This document shows, in pieces, positions 1-8,336 of a stretch of DNA of 64,000 nt. Location: assembly GCF_052115485.1 (NCBI RefSeq), contig NZ_JBFRGU010000001.1, forward strand, positions 620,001 through 684,000. Reading direction: 5' to 3'. The notes beneath the pieces are model-generated. The model saw nothing but the letters and a program-made list of their open reading frames with translations. It ran no database searches and was not told the DNA's origin. The translations under genes were made by a program, and so were the position numbers. Numbering within the stretch: the first letter of the stretch is position 1; each line of letters starts with the position of its first letter. The DNA is from Microvirga sp052115485 (GTDB taxonomy: Bacteria > Pseudomonadota > Alphaproteobacteria > Rhizobiales > Beijerinckiaceae).

Positions 1-1379
1 TCATGGTGTTCTTCATGGTGATGCCGACCCTCATTGGCGGCTTCGGTAACTGGTTCGTTCCGCTCATGATCGGTGCGCCTGACATGGCGTTCCCGCGCAT
101 GAACAACGTCTCGTTCTGGCTGACTGTGGCCGGTTTCGCCATGCTGGTGTGCTCGCTTTTCGTCGAGGGCGCACCCGGCTCGCATGGCTTTGGCGGTGGC
201 TGGACGGTTTATCCGCCGCTTTCGGTCAGCGGCCATCCCGGCCCGGCGCTCGATTTCGGCATTCTGGCCTTGCACCTTGCCGGTGCGGCCTCGATCCTCG
301 GCGCGATCAACTTCATCACCACGATCCTCAACATGCGCGCTCCGGGCATGACGCTGCACAAGATGCCGCTCTTCGCCTGGGCGATGCTCGTCACCGCGTT
401 CCTGCTGCTACTCTCGCTGCCGGTTCTCGCGGGCGCGATCACCATGCTGCTGACGGATCGTAATTTCGGCACCACCTTCTTCGATCCGTCGGGCGGTGGC
501 GATCCGGTGCTCTACCAGCACCTGTTCTGGTTCTTCGGCCACCCCGAAGTGTACATCATGATCCTGCCGGCCTTCGGCATCGTCAGCCACATCATCTCCA
601 CCTTCTCCAAGAAGCCTATCTTCGGTTATCTCGGCATGGCCTATGCCATGGTGGCGATCGGCGTCGTCGGCTTCGTCGTGTGGGCGCACCACATGTACAC
701 GGTCGGCCTCTCGCTCCAGACGCAGGCCTATTTCGTGTTCGCCACCATGGTGATCGCGGTGCCGACAGGCGTGAAGATCTTTTCGTGGATCGCGACCATG
801 TGGGGCGGCTCGATCCGCTTCACCGCCGCCATGCATTGGGCTGTCGGCTTCGTCTTCCTGTTCACGGTGGGCGGCGTCACAGGCGTCGTGCTCGCGAATG
901 CGGGCGTCGATCGCTACATGCACGACACCTACTACGTGGTGGCCCACTTCCACTACGTGCTGTCGCTCGGCGCAGTCTTCGTGATCTTCGCCGGCATGTA
1001 CTACTGGTTCCCGAAGATCACCGGCTACGTGATGCCGGAATGGATCGGCAAGCTGCACTTCTGGATCGCCTTCGTCGGCTCCAACGTGCTGTTCTTCCCG
1101 ATGCACTTCCTCGGCCTCTCGGGCATGCCGCGCCGCTATGCGGATTATCCGGATGCGTTCGCCGGCTGGAACAAGGTGTCGTCCATCGGCTCCTACATCT
1201 TCGCCGTCGGCATCTTCGTCTTCCTCTTCGGCGTGATCTACGCGTTCATCCGCAAGGAAAAGGCTGCCGGAAATCCGTGGGGTGAGGGTGCTACGACGCT
1301 CGAATGGACGCTGCCCTCGCCGCCTCCGTTCCACCAGTTCGAAACCCTGCCGCGCATCGCGGACACGGATAGCCACTAA
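1..1379 (+). CDS. ctaD: Cytochrome c oxidase subunit I (aa3 type), 5' end cut by window
   Basis: This is the heme-copper core subunit of the terminal oxidase; it reduces O2 and pumps protons in the inner membrane. The reading frame is open from the first base, so the N-terminal part, with the first helices, lies outside the window. The CuB/heme ligand motifs are visible: HPEVY near base 540, the HHMYTVG pair near 690, and HDTYYVVAHFHYV near 920-955, which holds the heme histidines. The K-channel lysine motif PTGVKIFSW is also present. It heads the cluster that continues with ctaB, a CoxF-like gene, ctaG and ctaE, all on + with short gaps. Family identity is very secure. Confidence 0.97.
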   Translation, partial: MVFFMVMPTLIGGFGNWFVPLMIGAPDMAFPRMNNVSFWLTVAGFAMLVCSLFVEGAPGSHGFGGGWTVYPPLSVSGHPGPALDFGILALHLAGAASILGAINFITTILNMRAPGMTLHKMPLFAWAMLVTAFLLLLSLPVLAGAITMLLTDRNFGTTFFDPSGGGDPVLYQHLFWFFGHPEVYIMILPAFGIVSHIISTFSKKPIFGYLGMAYAMVAIGVVGFVVWAHHMYTVGLSLQTQAYFVFATMVIAVPTGVKIFSWIATMWGGSIRFTAAMHWAVGFVFLFTVGGVTGVVLANAGVDRYMHDTYYVVAHFHYVLSLGAVFVIFAGMYYWFPKITGYVMPEWIGKLHFWIAFVGSNVLFFPMHFLGLSGMPRRYADYPDAFAGWNKVSSIGSYIFAVGIFVFLFGVIYAFIRKEKAAGNPWGEGATTLEWTLPSPPPFHQFETLPRIADTDSH

Positions 1380-1389
1380 TCGAACGAGC

Positions 1390-1454
1390 CGGGCGGTCTC
1401 GAACACGACCGCCCGCTCTTCCCCCGAGAGCTCCATGCGAGGAGCTTTCCGGGG
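1390..1454 (+). promoter_or_regulatory. Two tandem hairpins between ctaD and ctaB
   Basis: Bases 1390-1415 form a 9-bp GC-rich stem (CGGGCGGTC / GACCGCCCG) with an 8-base loop, followed by a weakly T-rich run. Bases 1422-1454 form a second, imperfect stem (CCCCGAGAGCTCC against GGAGCTTTCCGGGG). They may act as a partial terminator or as an mRNA-processing or stability element that sets ctaD above ctaB. The structure is seen in the sequence; the function is inferred. Confidence 0.45.
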
Positions 1455-1517
1455 AGGGGTTGATACTCAAAGAGGCTCCTGCGGGCGCAGGCCCCCACGC
1501 CTCGGAAGATCAAGGCC

Positions 1518-2474
1518 ATGACCAGCGTATCGAACAGCCTGACCGACAATCACAGCGAAACCTATGCCACGGCAGGTTTCTCACAGGGTGATGTGTCCGA
1601 CTATTTCGCCTTGCTGAAGCCGCGGGTGATGTTTCTCGTCGTGTTCACGGCCCTCGTCGGCATGGTCGTGGTGCACCCGAACGTGAACCCCATCATCGCT
1701 TTCGCTTCGCTTCTGATGATCGCCGTCGGCGGCGGTGCCTCGGGCTGCCTCAACATGTGGTGGGACGCGGATATCGACGCCGTGATGGTGCGCACCGCCA
1801 AGCGCCCGATCCCCGCGGGCAAGATCACCCCGAGCGAGGCTCTGGCCTTCGGCCTGACGCTCTCCGCCGGTTCGGTTCTCATCCTCGGCCTCGCCAGCAA
1901 CTGGCTCGCAGCCGGTCTTCTCGCCTTCACGATCTTCTTCTACGCCGTCATCTATTCCATGTGGCTCAAGCGCTCGACGCCGCAGAATATCGTCATCGGC
2001 GGCGCGGCGGGTGCCCTCCCCCCCATCGTGGCTCAGGCGGCCGTTTCCGGTCATGTGGGCTGGGAGAGCATCATTCTCTTCGCCATCATCTTCGTGTGGA
2101 CGCCGCCCCATTTCTGGGCGCTGGCTCTCGTGAAATCGAGCGACTATCAACGCGCCGGCATCCCGATGATGCCGAATGTGGCGGGGCCCGATTCCACCCG
2201 TCTCCAGATCCTGCTCTATACGCTCGTTCTCGTGCCTCTCGGCCTTGCACCCGTTGCCTTCGGCTTCGGTGGCCTCGCCTATGCGGTCGTCGGCACGCTC
2301 GGCGGCCTCGGCATGCTGGCCCTCGCCATTCAGGTCTATCGCCTGCGCGAGGGCGAGCCGGCCATGCGGGTGGCTCAGCAGCTCTTCGGGTTCTCGATCC
2401 TCTATCTTTTCCTGCTCTTCGCGACGTTGCTCGCCGAGCATGGCTTCGGTTTCTTCCGTCCGATTCTGGGGTAA
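1518..2474 (+). CDS. ctaB: Protoheme IX farnesyltransferase (heme O synthase)
   Basis: This polytopic UbiA-superfamily prenyltransferase adds a farnesyl group to heme b, giving heme O for the aa3 oxidase. The protein has 318 residues, normal for the family. The first Asp-rich motif is seen as NMWWDADIDAVMVRT with TAKRP after it, and the conserved WTPPHFWALAL segment follows the fourth helix. It starts at ATG 1518, 138 bases after ctaD, and is followed after 3 bases by a small CoxF-like gene, so it belongs to the oxidase operon. Identity is secure. Confidence 0.96.
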   Translation: MTSVSNSLTDNHSETYATAGFSQGDVSDYFALLKPRVMFLVVFTALVGMVVVHPNVNPIIAFASLLMIAVGGGASGCLNMWWDADIDAVMVRTAKRPIPAGKITPSEALAFGLTLSAGSVLILGLASNWLAAGLLAFTIFFYAVIYSMWLKRSTPQNIVIGGAAGALPPIVAQAAVSGHVGWESIILFAIIFVWTPPHFWALALVKSSDYQRAGIPMMPNVAGPDSTRLQILLYTLVLVPLGLAPVAFGFGGLAYAVVGTLGGLGMLALAIQVYRLREGEPAMRVAQQLFGFSILYLFLLFATLLAEHGFGFFRPILG

Positions 2475-2477
2475 GCG

Positions 2478-2633
2478 ATGCAAGCGAAATTGCCTCAATT
2501 GAGCCCCGACGAACTGAAGCGCCGCCGCCGGCGCTCGCTGGCCCTGGCGTTGACGCTGGGCGCCCTCGTCCTGCTCATCTTCGCGGTCACACTCGCCAAG
2601 CTCGGACCGCAGGTCCTGCAGCGTCCCTTGTGA
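2478..2633 (+). CDS. Small single-pass CoxF-like membrane protein
   Basis: A 51-residue protein starting MQAKLPQLSPDELKRRRRR. It has a basic cytoplasmic N-terminus and one hydrophobic segment at about residues 20-40. It lies 3 bases after ctaB and 7 bases before ctaG. A tiny CoxF-type protein in exactly this slot is usual in Hyphomicrobiales cytochrome oxidase clusters. Its role is not established, although assembly or stability of the oxidase is the natural guess. It is easy to miss because of its size; position, start codon and hydrophobic profile support it. Confidence 0.85.
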   Translation: MQAKLPQLSPDELKRRRRRSLALALTLGALVLLIFAVTLAKLGPQVLQRPL

Positions 2634-2640
2634 GGTCATC

Positions 2641-3234
2641 ATGAGCGAAGCGCATCATTCCCAACGCAATATCCGCCGCACCGTCATCGGCTGCGCGGCT
2701 CTTGTCGTCGGCATGGTCGGCCTCGCCTATGCGTCCGTTCCGCTCTACGACCTGTTCTGCAAGGTCACCGGATTCGACGGCACCCCATCGACTGCCTCCA
2801 ACAACAACACCAAGATGCTCGACCGGACCATTGCGGTGCGATTTGATGCCAATGTCGCACCCGGCCTGAACTGGCGATTCTCGCCCGAGACCCCTGAGGT
2901 CAAGGTCAAGCTCGGCGAGACGACGACGGTTCTCTACAAGGTGACGAATACCGGCGATAAACCGACGACGGGTATCGCCACGTACAATGTCCAACCCGAT
3001 CTCGCGGGAACCTATTTCACCAAGCTCGAATGCTTCTGCTTTACCGAACAGACCATCAAGCCCGGTGAAACCCTTGAATCGGCTGTCGTTTTCTATGTCG
3101 ATCCCCGTCTCGTGACGGATTCCGACATCAAGGACCTGAATTCAATCACGCTCTCCTACACCTATTTCCCCTCCAAGGGGGGAAGGCCGGTGGCGGAGGC
3201 GACAAAGCCAACCCCGAAACCCATCGTCCAATAA
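2641..3234 (+). CDS. ctaG: Cytochrome c oxidase assembly protein CtaG/Cox11
   Basis: This copper chaperone delivers copper to the CuB site of subunit I on the periplasmic side. The 197-residue protein has one N-terminal membrane anchor (about residues 17-36) and a periplasmic immunoglobulin-like domain. The diagnostic copper-binding CFCF motif is at residues 131-134, and the VPLYDLFC segment after the anchor is also typical. It is translated 7 bases after the CoxF-like gene and followed by ctaE. Identity is secure. Confidence 0.96.
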   Translation: MSEAHHSQRNIRRTVIGCAALVVGMVGLAYASVPLYDLFCKVTGFDGTPSTASNNNTKMLDRTIAVRFDANVAPGLNWRFSPETPEVKVKLGETTTVLYKVTNTGDKPTTGIATYNVQPDLAGTYFTKLECFCFTEQTIKPGETLESAVVFYVDPRLVTDSDIKDLNSITLSYTYFPSKGGRPVAEATKPTPKPIVQ

Positions 3235-3298
3235 CGGACGTGACAAGCTGAACAGAAGCGGCTTAAAGCAGAGCACCTTCGAGGCACGGAGACTAAGA

Positions 3299-4159
3299 AT
3301 GGCCGAGGCTCACGCCAAACATCACGATTACCACCTTGTCGACCCGAGCCCATGGCCGCTCATCGGTTCGATCAGCGCCTTCATGATGGCGTCCGGCTTC
3401 GTCACCTGGTGGAAGGACATTGCCATCGCCGGCGCGCACCCTGGCGCTTACATCTTCGGCGCGGGCATCATCGGCGTTCTCTACACCATGCTGAGCTGGT
3501 GGACGGATGTGGTTCGCGAGGCCAACAGTGGCAAGTACCACACCCGCGTGGTTCAGCTTCACCACCGCTATGGCATGATGCTGTTCATCGCCTCGGAAGT
3601 AATGTTCTTCGTGGCCTGGTTCTGGGCTTATTTCGACGCCGCCCTCTATGCGGGCGACCCGATGCAGTATCTGCGCTCCGAAGCGCTCGGTGGCGTGTGG
3701 CCGCCGAAGGGAATCGAGACCTTCGACCCCTGGCACCTGCCGCTCCTGAACACGCTCATCCTGCTGACGTCGGGCACCACGGTGACCTGGGCGCATTACG
3801 CGCTTCTCCAGAACGACCGCAAGGATCTCAAGCTCGGCCTGTGGCTCACCGTGATCCTCGGCCTGATCTTCACCTCGCTCCAGGCCTACGAGTACACGCA
3901 CGCTCATTTCGGCTTCAAGGGCAACATCTACGGCGCCACCTTCTTCATGGCGACGGGCTTCCACGGCGTGCACGTGATCATCGGCACGATCTTCCTCGCG
4001 GTCTGCCTGCTGCGCACCTATCGCGGCGACTTCACGCCCAAGCAGCACCTCGGCTTCGAATTCGCCGCCTGGTACTGGCATTTCGTCGACGTGGTGTGGC
4101 TGTTCCTCTTCGCGTCCATCTACGTGTGGGGTTACGGGCCGGGTGCAGCAGGCCACTGA
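3299..4159 (+). CDS. ctaE: Cytochrome c oxidase subunit III
   Basis: This seven-helix subunit III of the aa3 oxidase stabilises the proton-pumping core. It has 286 residues beginning MAEAHAKHHDYHLVDPSPWP, with the family signature of an early HxYHLVDPSPWP and a C-terminal WYWHFVDVVWLFLF. It is the last structural gene of the cluster before a rho-independent terminator at 4240-4271, so transcription of the oxidase genes probably largely ends there. Identity is secure. Confidence 0.97.
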   Translation: MAEAHAKHHDYHLVDPSPWPLIGSISAFMMASGFVTWWKDIAIAGAHPGAYIFGAGIIGVLYTMLSWWTDVVREANSGKYHTRVVQLHHRYGMMLFIASEVMFFVAWFWAYFDAALYAGDPMQYLRSEALGGVWPPKGIETFDPWHLPLLNTLILLTSGTTVTWAHYALLQNDRKDLKLGLWLTVILGLIFTSLQAYEYTHAHFGFKGNIYGATFFMATGFHGVHVIIGTIFLAVCLLRTYRGDFTPKQHLGFEFAAWYWHFVDVVWLFLFASIYVWGYGPGAAGH

Positions 4160-4168
4160 CGCCGCCCG

Positions 4169-4213
4169 GAGCATTGATCCGGAAAATGGAAAGCCGGTTT
4201 TCCGAAAAGATCT
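4169..4213. repeat. Diverged palindromic repeat (module 1 variant)
   Basis: The segment starting GCATTGATCCGGAAAATGG and ending TTTTCCGAAAAGATCTGC is an imperfect palindrome centred on AAGCCGGTTTTCC. It resembles the ACCGGTTTCC elements elsewhere in the window but is the most diverged copy. It lies directly after ctaE and before the terminator hairpin. Confidence 0.6.
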
Positions 4214-4239
4214 GCGGTGCTGAAGCACAAAAGTTCAAC

Positions 4240-4271
4240 AAGGGCGGCTATAGGCCGCCCTTCGTTTTTCT
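4240..4271 (+). terminator. Rho-independent terminator after ctaE
   Basis: A 9-bp perfect stem, AAGGGCGGC / GCCGCCCTT, with a 5-base loop (TATAG) is followed by TTCGTTTTTCT. The GC-rich stem plus T-tract is a textbook intrinsic terminator for the cytochrome oxidase operon. Confidence 0.85.
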
Positions 4272-4347
4272 AATCCAGTATCCCACCTGCGACTTACCTG
4301 GCGTACACGTATCCGCGTATTCGGTATCGCCCTTCGGAGATTGCATC

Positions 4348-4722
4348 TTGGCTCAGCCTCATTCCCACGCCCCTTCCCCGATCCTCACCGGGCTCAAGGG
4401 ACATTGCCCCCGCTGTGGCGAGGGACATTTGTTCAAGGGTTTTCTGACGATCCGGCCGAAATGCGAGGTCTGCGGTCTCGATTTCGCTTTCGCCGATTCC
4501 GGTGACGGTCCGGCCTTCTTCGTGATGTCGATCGTGGGTATCGTGGTTGTAGCGTTGGCGCTCTGGGTCGAGTTCGCTTTCGAACCGCCGATCTGGCTGC
4601 ATCTCACCCTCTGGTTCTCGCTCACCGCGATCTTGAGCCTTGCCCTCGTCCGCCCGCTGAAGGGCCTGCTTGTCGCCCTGCAATTCCACAACAAGGCCGA
4701 AGAAGGGCGTTTGCAGAAGTGA
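4348..4722 (+). CDS. DUF983 family zinc-ribbon membrane protein
   Basis: A 124-residue protein with two CxxC pairs near the N-terminus (CPRC and CEVC, probably a zinc ribbon) and two hydrophobic helices in the C-terminal half. The start is taken as TTG 4348 because GGAG lies about 8 bases upstream and the product then matches DUF983 length. The reading frame is open much further upstream, inside ctaE, but that part is out-of-frame noise. DUF983 genes commonly sit between ctaE and surf1; the function is unproven. The stop overlaps the next start by 4 bases (GTGA), which indicates coupled translation. Confidence 0.88.
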   Translation: MAQPHSHAPSPILTGLKGHCPRCGEGHLFKGFLTIRPKCEVCGLDFAFADSGDGPAFFVMSIVGIVVVALALWVEFAFEPPIWLHLTLWFSLTAILSLALVRPLKGLLVALQFHNKAEEGRLQK

Positions 4723-5477
4723 CGCACGCCGCCGCCCTTCCACGCTTGCGCGCTCTGATCGCGCCGGCGATTGCGACGCTTGTCGCGCTCGCAATCCTGG
4801 TCACGCTTGGAACGTGGCAACTCCAGCGAAAGGCCTGGAAAGAGGGTCTGATTGCGCAAATCGAGGCGCGCTCTCATGGCGAGCCGGGTTCAATCCAGCG
4901 AGAGGCTCAATGGAGTTCCTGGCGGGCCTCTGACGACGAGTTCCGACGCGTTCGCCTCACCGGCACCTTCCTCAACCAGTTCGAAACACCCGTTTACGGC
5001 CTGGCTCCCGCCCAGCGCGGTTCGCCTTTGCAGGGCTTCTATCTCATGACGCCGCTGCGTCTTGCCGACGGCGCCATCGTCATGATCAATCGCGGCTTCG
5101 TGCCAACCGAATTGCGCGATCCGAAGGCTCGGCCGAATAGCCAGCCTCAGGGAGAAGTCTCGGTCACCGGCCTCGTGCGCGCGCCCGAGGCCCGGAACAC
5201 ATTCACCCCGGCTGACGACCCGGCCAAGAATTCGTGGTTCACCCGCGATCCTGAAGCCATCGCAAAGGCTCATGGCCTGACCCGCGTCGCGCCTTTCCTG
5301 ATCGATGCCGATGCCACGTCCAATCCCGGCGGCTGGCCGAAAGGTGGGCAAACGCGGTTGGACCTGCCGAACGACCATTTGCAATATGCCTTCACCTGGT
5401 TCGGCATCGCCCTTACCCTCATCGGGGTTTTCGGGGTCTTTGCGTGGCGTCGGATAAAAGGCGCTCAGGGCAGTTGA
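4719..5477 (+). CDS. SURF1 family cytochrome c oxidase assembly protein
   Basis: This inner-membrane assembly factor is involved in heme a insertion into subunit I. The 252-residue protein has the family layout: one helix at about residues 14-34, a large periplasmic domain with GTWQLQRK just after the helix and a GFVP motif, and a second helix at about 228-246. The GTG start at 4719 overlaps the DUF983 stop. Its end overlaps the converging gene on the other strand by 13 bases. Identity is secure. Confidence 0.94.
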   Translation: MTHAAALPRLRALIAPAIATLVALAILVTLGTWQLQRKAWKEGLIAQIEARSHGEPGSIQREAQWSSWRASDDEFRRVRLTGTFLNQFETPVYGLAPAQRGSPLQGFYLMTPLRLADGAIVMINRGFVPTELRDPKARPNSQPQGEVSVTGLVRAPEARNTFTPADDPAKNSWFTRDPEAIAKAHGLTRVAPFLIDADATSNPGGWPKGGQTRLDLPNDHLQYAFTWFGIALTLIGVFGVFAWRRIKGAQGS

Positions 5478-5821
5478 AAGAGGGCGAAAAACCCGAAGCC
5501 GAGAATGATCAAACCCGCGCTCACGACTTTCGCGACGAAGAGCGGCTTGAGGAGGCGGGTCGTTTCCGCCTGATGCGCAGCTCGCTCAGCGCGGGTCATC
5601 CGCGACCGGGCTTCAGTGTGCTGTGCATAAAGGGACGTCGTCATGGGATGCCCGACCGGGCCATCCTTTTCCAATTCCAGACGCTGCGCCGCAAAGCCGA
5701 CCAGCAATCCGAGTACGCCGAGCCCGAAGAACCCTACGACGGAGAACACGACATACGTCACCATTGTCAGCGCTCCAACGAGCACCGGTAGCAGCAACCA
5801 ATCGATCCGCGTCATCCGCAT
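5465..5821 (-). CDS. Small membrane protein of unknown function
   Basis: A protein of 118 residues with two hydrophobic segments near the N-terminus (about residues 10-45), a charged middle rich in Arg, Ala and Glu, and a C-terminal helix of about 20 residues ending GFGFFALFQLP. The start at 5821 is chosen for the GGAGGG ribosome-binding site about 8 bases upstream; an ATG 6 bases later is an alternative. I do not recognise the family. It converges on surf1 and the two coding regions overlap by 13 bases, leaving no room for a terminator between them. Confidence 0.72.
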   Translation of the reverse strand: MRMTRIDWLLLPVLVGALTMVTYVVFSVVGFFGLGVLGLLVGFAAQRLELEKDGPVGHPMTTSLYAQHTEARSRMTRAERAAHQAETTRLLKPLFVAKVVSAGLIILGFGFFALFQLP

Positions 5822-5977
5822 CGGAGCTTCCCTCCAAGGGCCGACTTGGCTTTGCAATAACGACAATATACCATGTTCCCTATGTCCACGCTTCTTACGA
5901 CCGTGACCCATCTCATGACGCGCCTTGCAGGGCGTGCAGGAGAGGTGTTGCGCTAAGAGAGCGTCGACATTCATCCC

Positions 5978-6004
5978 AAGCCCTGCCGGAGACGAGCAGG
6001 GCTT
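5978..6004 (+). promoter_or_regulatory. Perfect 9-bp hairpin upstream of the GNAT gene
   Basis: AAGCCCTGC / GCAGGGCTT with a 9-base loop ends 38 bases before the acetyltransferase start. The following bases (CTTCGGTTCC) are not a strong T-tract, so it may be a weak terminator or a leader hairpin. Confidence 0.35.
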
Positions 6005-6042
6005 CTTCGGTTCCGTTCATCTCCGGTTTTTCACGGAGAACC

Positions 6043-6567
6043 ATGATGGAACCACCTTCTCAAAAACAACCAGACCCCGACGACGTGATCTTTCGTGCCG
6101 CGCGCCCGAGCGATTATGAGGAAATCAATGCTATCGCGAACCTGCCCGGTTATCGCTTCGGCACCTTGCGGCTCCCTCACCAATCGCCGGAAACGGCACG
6201 AAAATGGCTCGAGAACATCGCCGCTGGCGACGTTTCTCTCGTTGCCGTGAAGGCCGGAAAGATTATCGCCAATGGCGGCTTGAATCGGCTTCTGGGCCGC
6301 CGCGGCCACGCGGGAAGCCTCGGCATGGGCGTGCATGACGATTATCGTGGCCAAGGCGTTGGGTCGAAGCTCATGCGGGAAATTCTCACGATTGCCGACA
6401 GCTGGCTGAACCTGAAGCGGATCGAACTCACCGTCTATACGGACAACGCCCCGGCCATCGCCCTCTACAAGCGCAACGGTTTCGAGGTCGAGGGCACGCA
6501 CAAGGCCTTTGCCTTCCGGGACGGGAGTTTCATAGACGCTTACGCCATGGCCCGGATCAAGGAATGA
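6043..6567 (+). CDS. GNAT family N-acetyltransferase
   Basis: A single-domain GCN5-related acetyltransferase of 174 residues. The acetyl-CoA pyrophosphate-binding loop is seen as RGQGVGSKLM, followed by the helix of motif A, and motif B is seen as YTDNAPAIALYKRNGFEVEG. The substrate is unknown; the overall look is that of the PhnO/YhhY-like group that modifies small amines. The start is ATG 6043 with GGAG about 6 bases upstream; a second ATG follows directly. It appears to be a single-gene unit. Confidence 0.9.
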   Translation: MMEPPSQKQPDPDDVIFRAARPSDYEEINAIANLPGYRFGTLRLPHQSPETARKWLENIAAGDVSLVAVKAGKIIANGGLNRLLGRRGHAGSLGMGVHDDYRGQGVGSKLMREILTIADSWLNLKRIELTVYTDNAPAIALYKRNGFEVEGTHKAFAFRDGSFIDAYAMARIKE

Positions 6568-6710
6568 CGAGTGCCCTTACTCTGCGACCGGTTGCGGCTT
6601 GCCGTAACCGGTCGCGCCTCTTAGAGGCATTGGAACGGACAAATCTTTTTTCCGCGAAGGCGGAAATGCCCTAAGAGACTCTTTTGAAATGATGCGTTTT
6701 TCTTCTCCTT

Positions 6711-6856
6711 CGTCATTCCGGGGCCGCGTCAGCGGAGCCCGGAACCCATAACCGCAAGCGTTTCAGAACGGGAAGCGAACGAGTGCGCTTGCGTCTCATC
6801 CGGAGATGCCGGCGGTTCTGGGGTTCCGGGCTCGCCTGCGGCGCCCCGGAATGACG
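6711..6856. repeat. Long imperfect inverted repeat (about 146 bases)
   Basis: The left arm from 6711 (CGTCATTCCGGGGCCGCGTC...) and the right arm ending at 6856 (...CGCCCCGGAATGACG) are about 36 bases each and nearly complementary, including inner GAGCCCGGAACCC / GGGTTCCGGGCTC. The 70-base middle has further complementary pieces (AACCGC / GCGGTT and CAAGCG / CGCTTG), so the RNA could form a branched hairpin. It occupies the gap between the GNAT gene and thrC. The CGTCATTCCGGGG / CCCCGGAATGACG ends are familiar from scattered repeats in Hyphomicrobiales genomes. Confidence 0.85.
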
Positions 6857-6920
6857 ATGGAAAGGCGCTAAACTATTTCCAAACGGGCTCTAATGTCCCG
6901 CCGCATTCAGGAGACCGACC

Positions 6921-8336
6921 TTGCTCCATATCTCGACCCGCGGGGAAGCGCCCGCGCTTGGCTTTGCCGATGCTTTGCTCGCCGGGCTTGCCCACGATGG
7001 GGGCCTCTATGTGCCGGAAAGCTGGCCGACGCTGACGCGCGAGACGATCCAAGGTTTCGCCGGAAAACCTTATGCCGAGGTGGCGAAGGCTGTCCTGAGC
7101 CCGCTGGTCGACGGCGAGATCCCGCGCGAAGCCCTGAGCGCCATGATCGACGAGGCCTATGCCTCGTTCCGCCATGCGGCCGTCTGTCCGCTGACCCAGC
7201 TCGACGACAATCTCTTTCTGCTCGAACTCTTCCACGGCCCGACCCTCGCTTTCAAAGACGTGGCGATGCAGCTGCTCGGACGGCTGATGGACCACGTGCT
7301 GAAAGCGCGCGGCGCCCGCGCGACCATCGTCGGCGCGACTTCGGGCGACACCGGCAGCGCGGCGGTGGAGGCTTTTAAGGGCCTCGATCAGGTCGATATC
7401 TTCATCCTCTACCCCCACGGCCGCGTGTCGGATGTGCAGCGGCGGCAGATGACGACCGTGGCCTCGAAGAACGTCCATGCATTGGCGGTCGAGGGCACTT
7501 TCGACGATTGCCAGAACATGGTGAAGGGCATGTTCGGCAATGCCCGCTTCCGTGACGAGTTGCAGCTCTCGGGCGTCAACTCCATCAACTGGGCGCGCGT
7601 AGCGGCGCAGGCGGTCTATTACTTCACTGCGGCCGTCAGCCTCGGCTCCCCTCATCGGAAAATTTCGTTCGCCGTGCCGACCGGTAATTTCGGCGATATC
7701 CTCGCCGGCTGGGTCGCGAAATCCATGGGGCTTCCCATCGAGCGCCTGATGATCGGCACAAACGCCAATGACATTCTGGCCCGCGCGTTCCATTCGGGCG
7801 CTTATGAAATGACCAGCGTGAAGCCCACGGCCTCGCCTTCGATGGACATCCAGATCTCGTCCAATTTCGAGCGCCTGCTGTTCGAAGCGTATGGTCGCGA
7901 TCCGGTCGCGATCCGCCATCTCATGGCTAATCTGGCGCAATCACGCGCCTTCACCATCGCGCCTGAACCGCTTGCCCGCATCCGCCAGGAGTTCTCGGCT
8001 CTCGCCGTGGACGAGCCAACCGTCGCGGCCGAAATGGCCGAGACCTACCGCGAAACAGGTTACGTGCTCGATCCGCATAGCGCCGTCGGCACCCGCGCGG
8101 CCCGCGCACTGCTGCGAGAGCAGCCGGACATGCCGGTCGTGGCGCTGTCAACCGCCCATCCGGCGAAGTTCCCGGATGCGGTCGAGAAAGCGACGGGAAT
8201 TCGCCCCGCCCTGCCTCCGCATCTGGCGGATCTGATGGAGCGGGAAGAGAGCTTCTCCATTCTCCCCAACGATCTCGGAGCCGTCGAGCGCTTCATCCGG
8301 GACCGCGCTCGCACCGTACGGGGCACTGCGGCATGA
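6921..8336 (+). CDS. thrC: Threonine synthase
   Basis: This pyridoxal-phosphate enzyme converts O-phosphohomoserine to threonine. The 471-residue protein has the PLP lysine in TLAFKDVAMQ (Lys112) and the phosphate-binding GATSGDTGSAAV loop. It starts at TTG 6921 with AGGAGA about 8 bases upstream. Its last four bases overlap the start of the M16 peptidase (ATGA), so the two are translationally coupled. The preceding step, homoserine kinase (thrB), is encoded about 7 kb away on the other strand. Identity is secure. Confidence 0.96.
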   Translation: MLHISTRGEAPALGFADALLAGLAHDGGLYVPESWPTLTRETIQGFAGKPYAEVAKAVLSPLVDGEIPREALSAMIDEAYASFRHAAVCPLTQLDDNLFLLELFHGPTLAFKDVAMQLLGRLMDHVLKARGARATIVGATSGDTGSAAVEAFKGLDQVDIFILYPHGRVSDVQRRQMTTVASKNVHALAVEGTFDDCQNMVKGMFGNARFRDELQLSGVNSINWARVAAQAVYYFTAAVSLGSPHRKISFAVPTGNFGDILAGWVAKSMGLPIERLMIGTNANDILARAFHSGAYEMTSVKPTASPSMDIQISSNFERLLFEAYGRDPVAIRHLMANLAQSRAFTIAPEPLARIRQEFSALAVDEPTVAAEMAETYRETGYVLDPHSAVGTRAARALLREQPDMPVVALSTAHPAKFPDAVEKATGIRPALPPHLADLMEREESFSILPNDLGAVERFIRDRARTVRGTAA

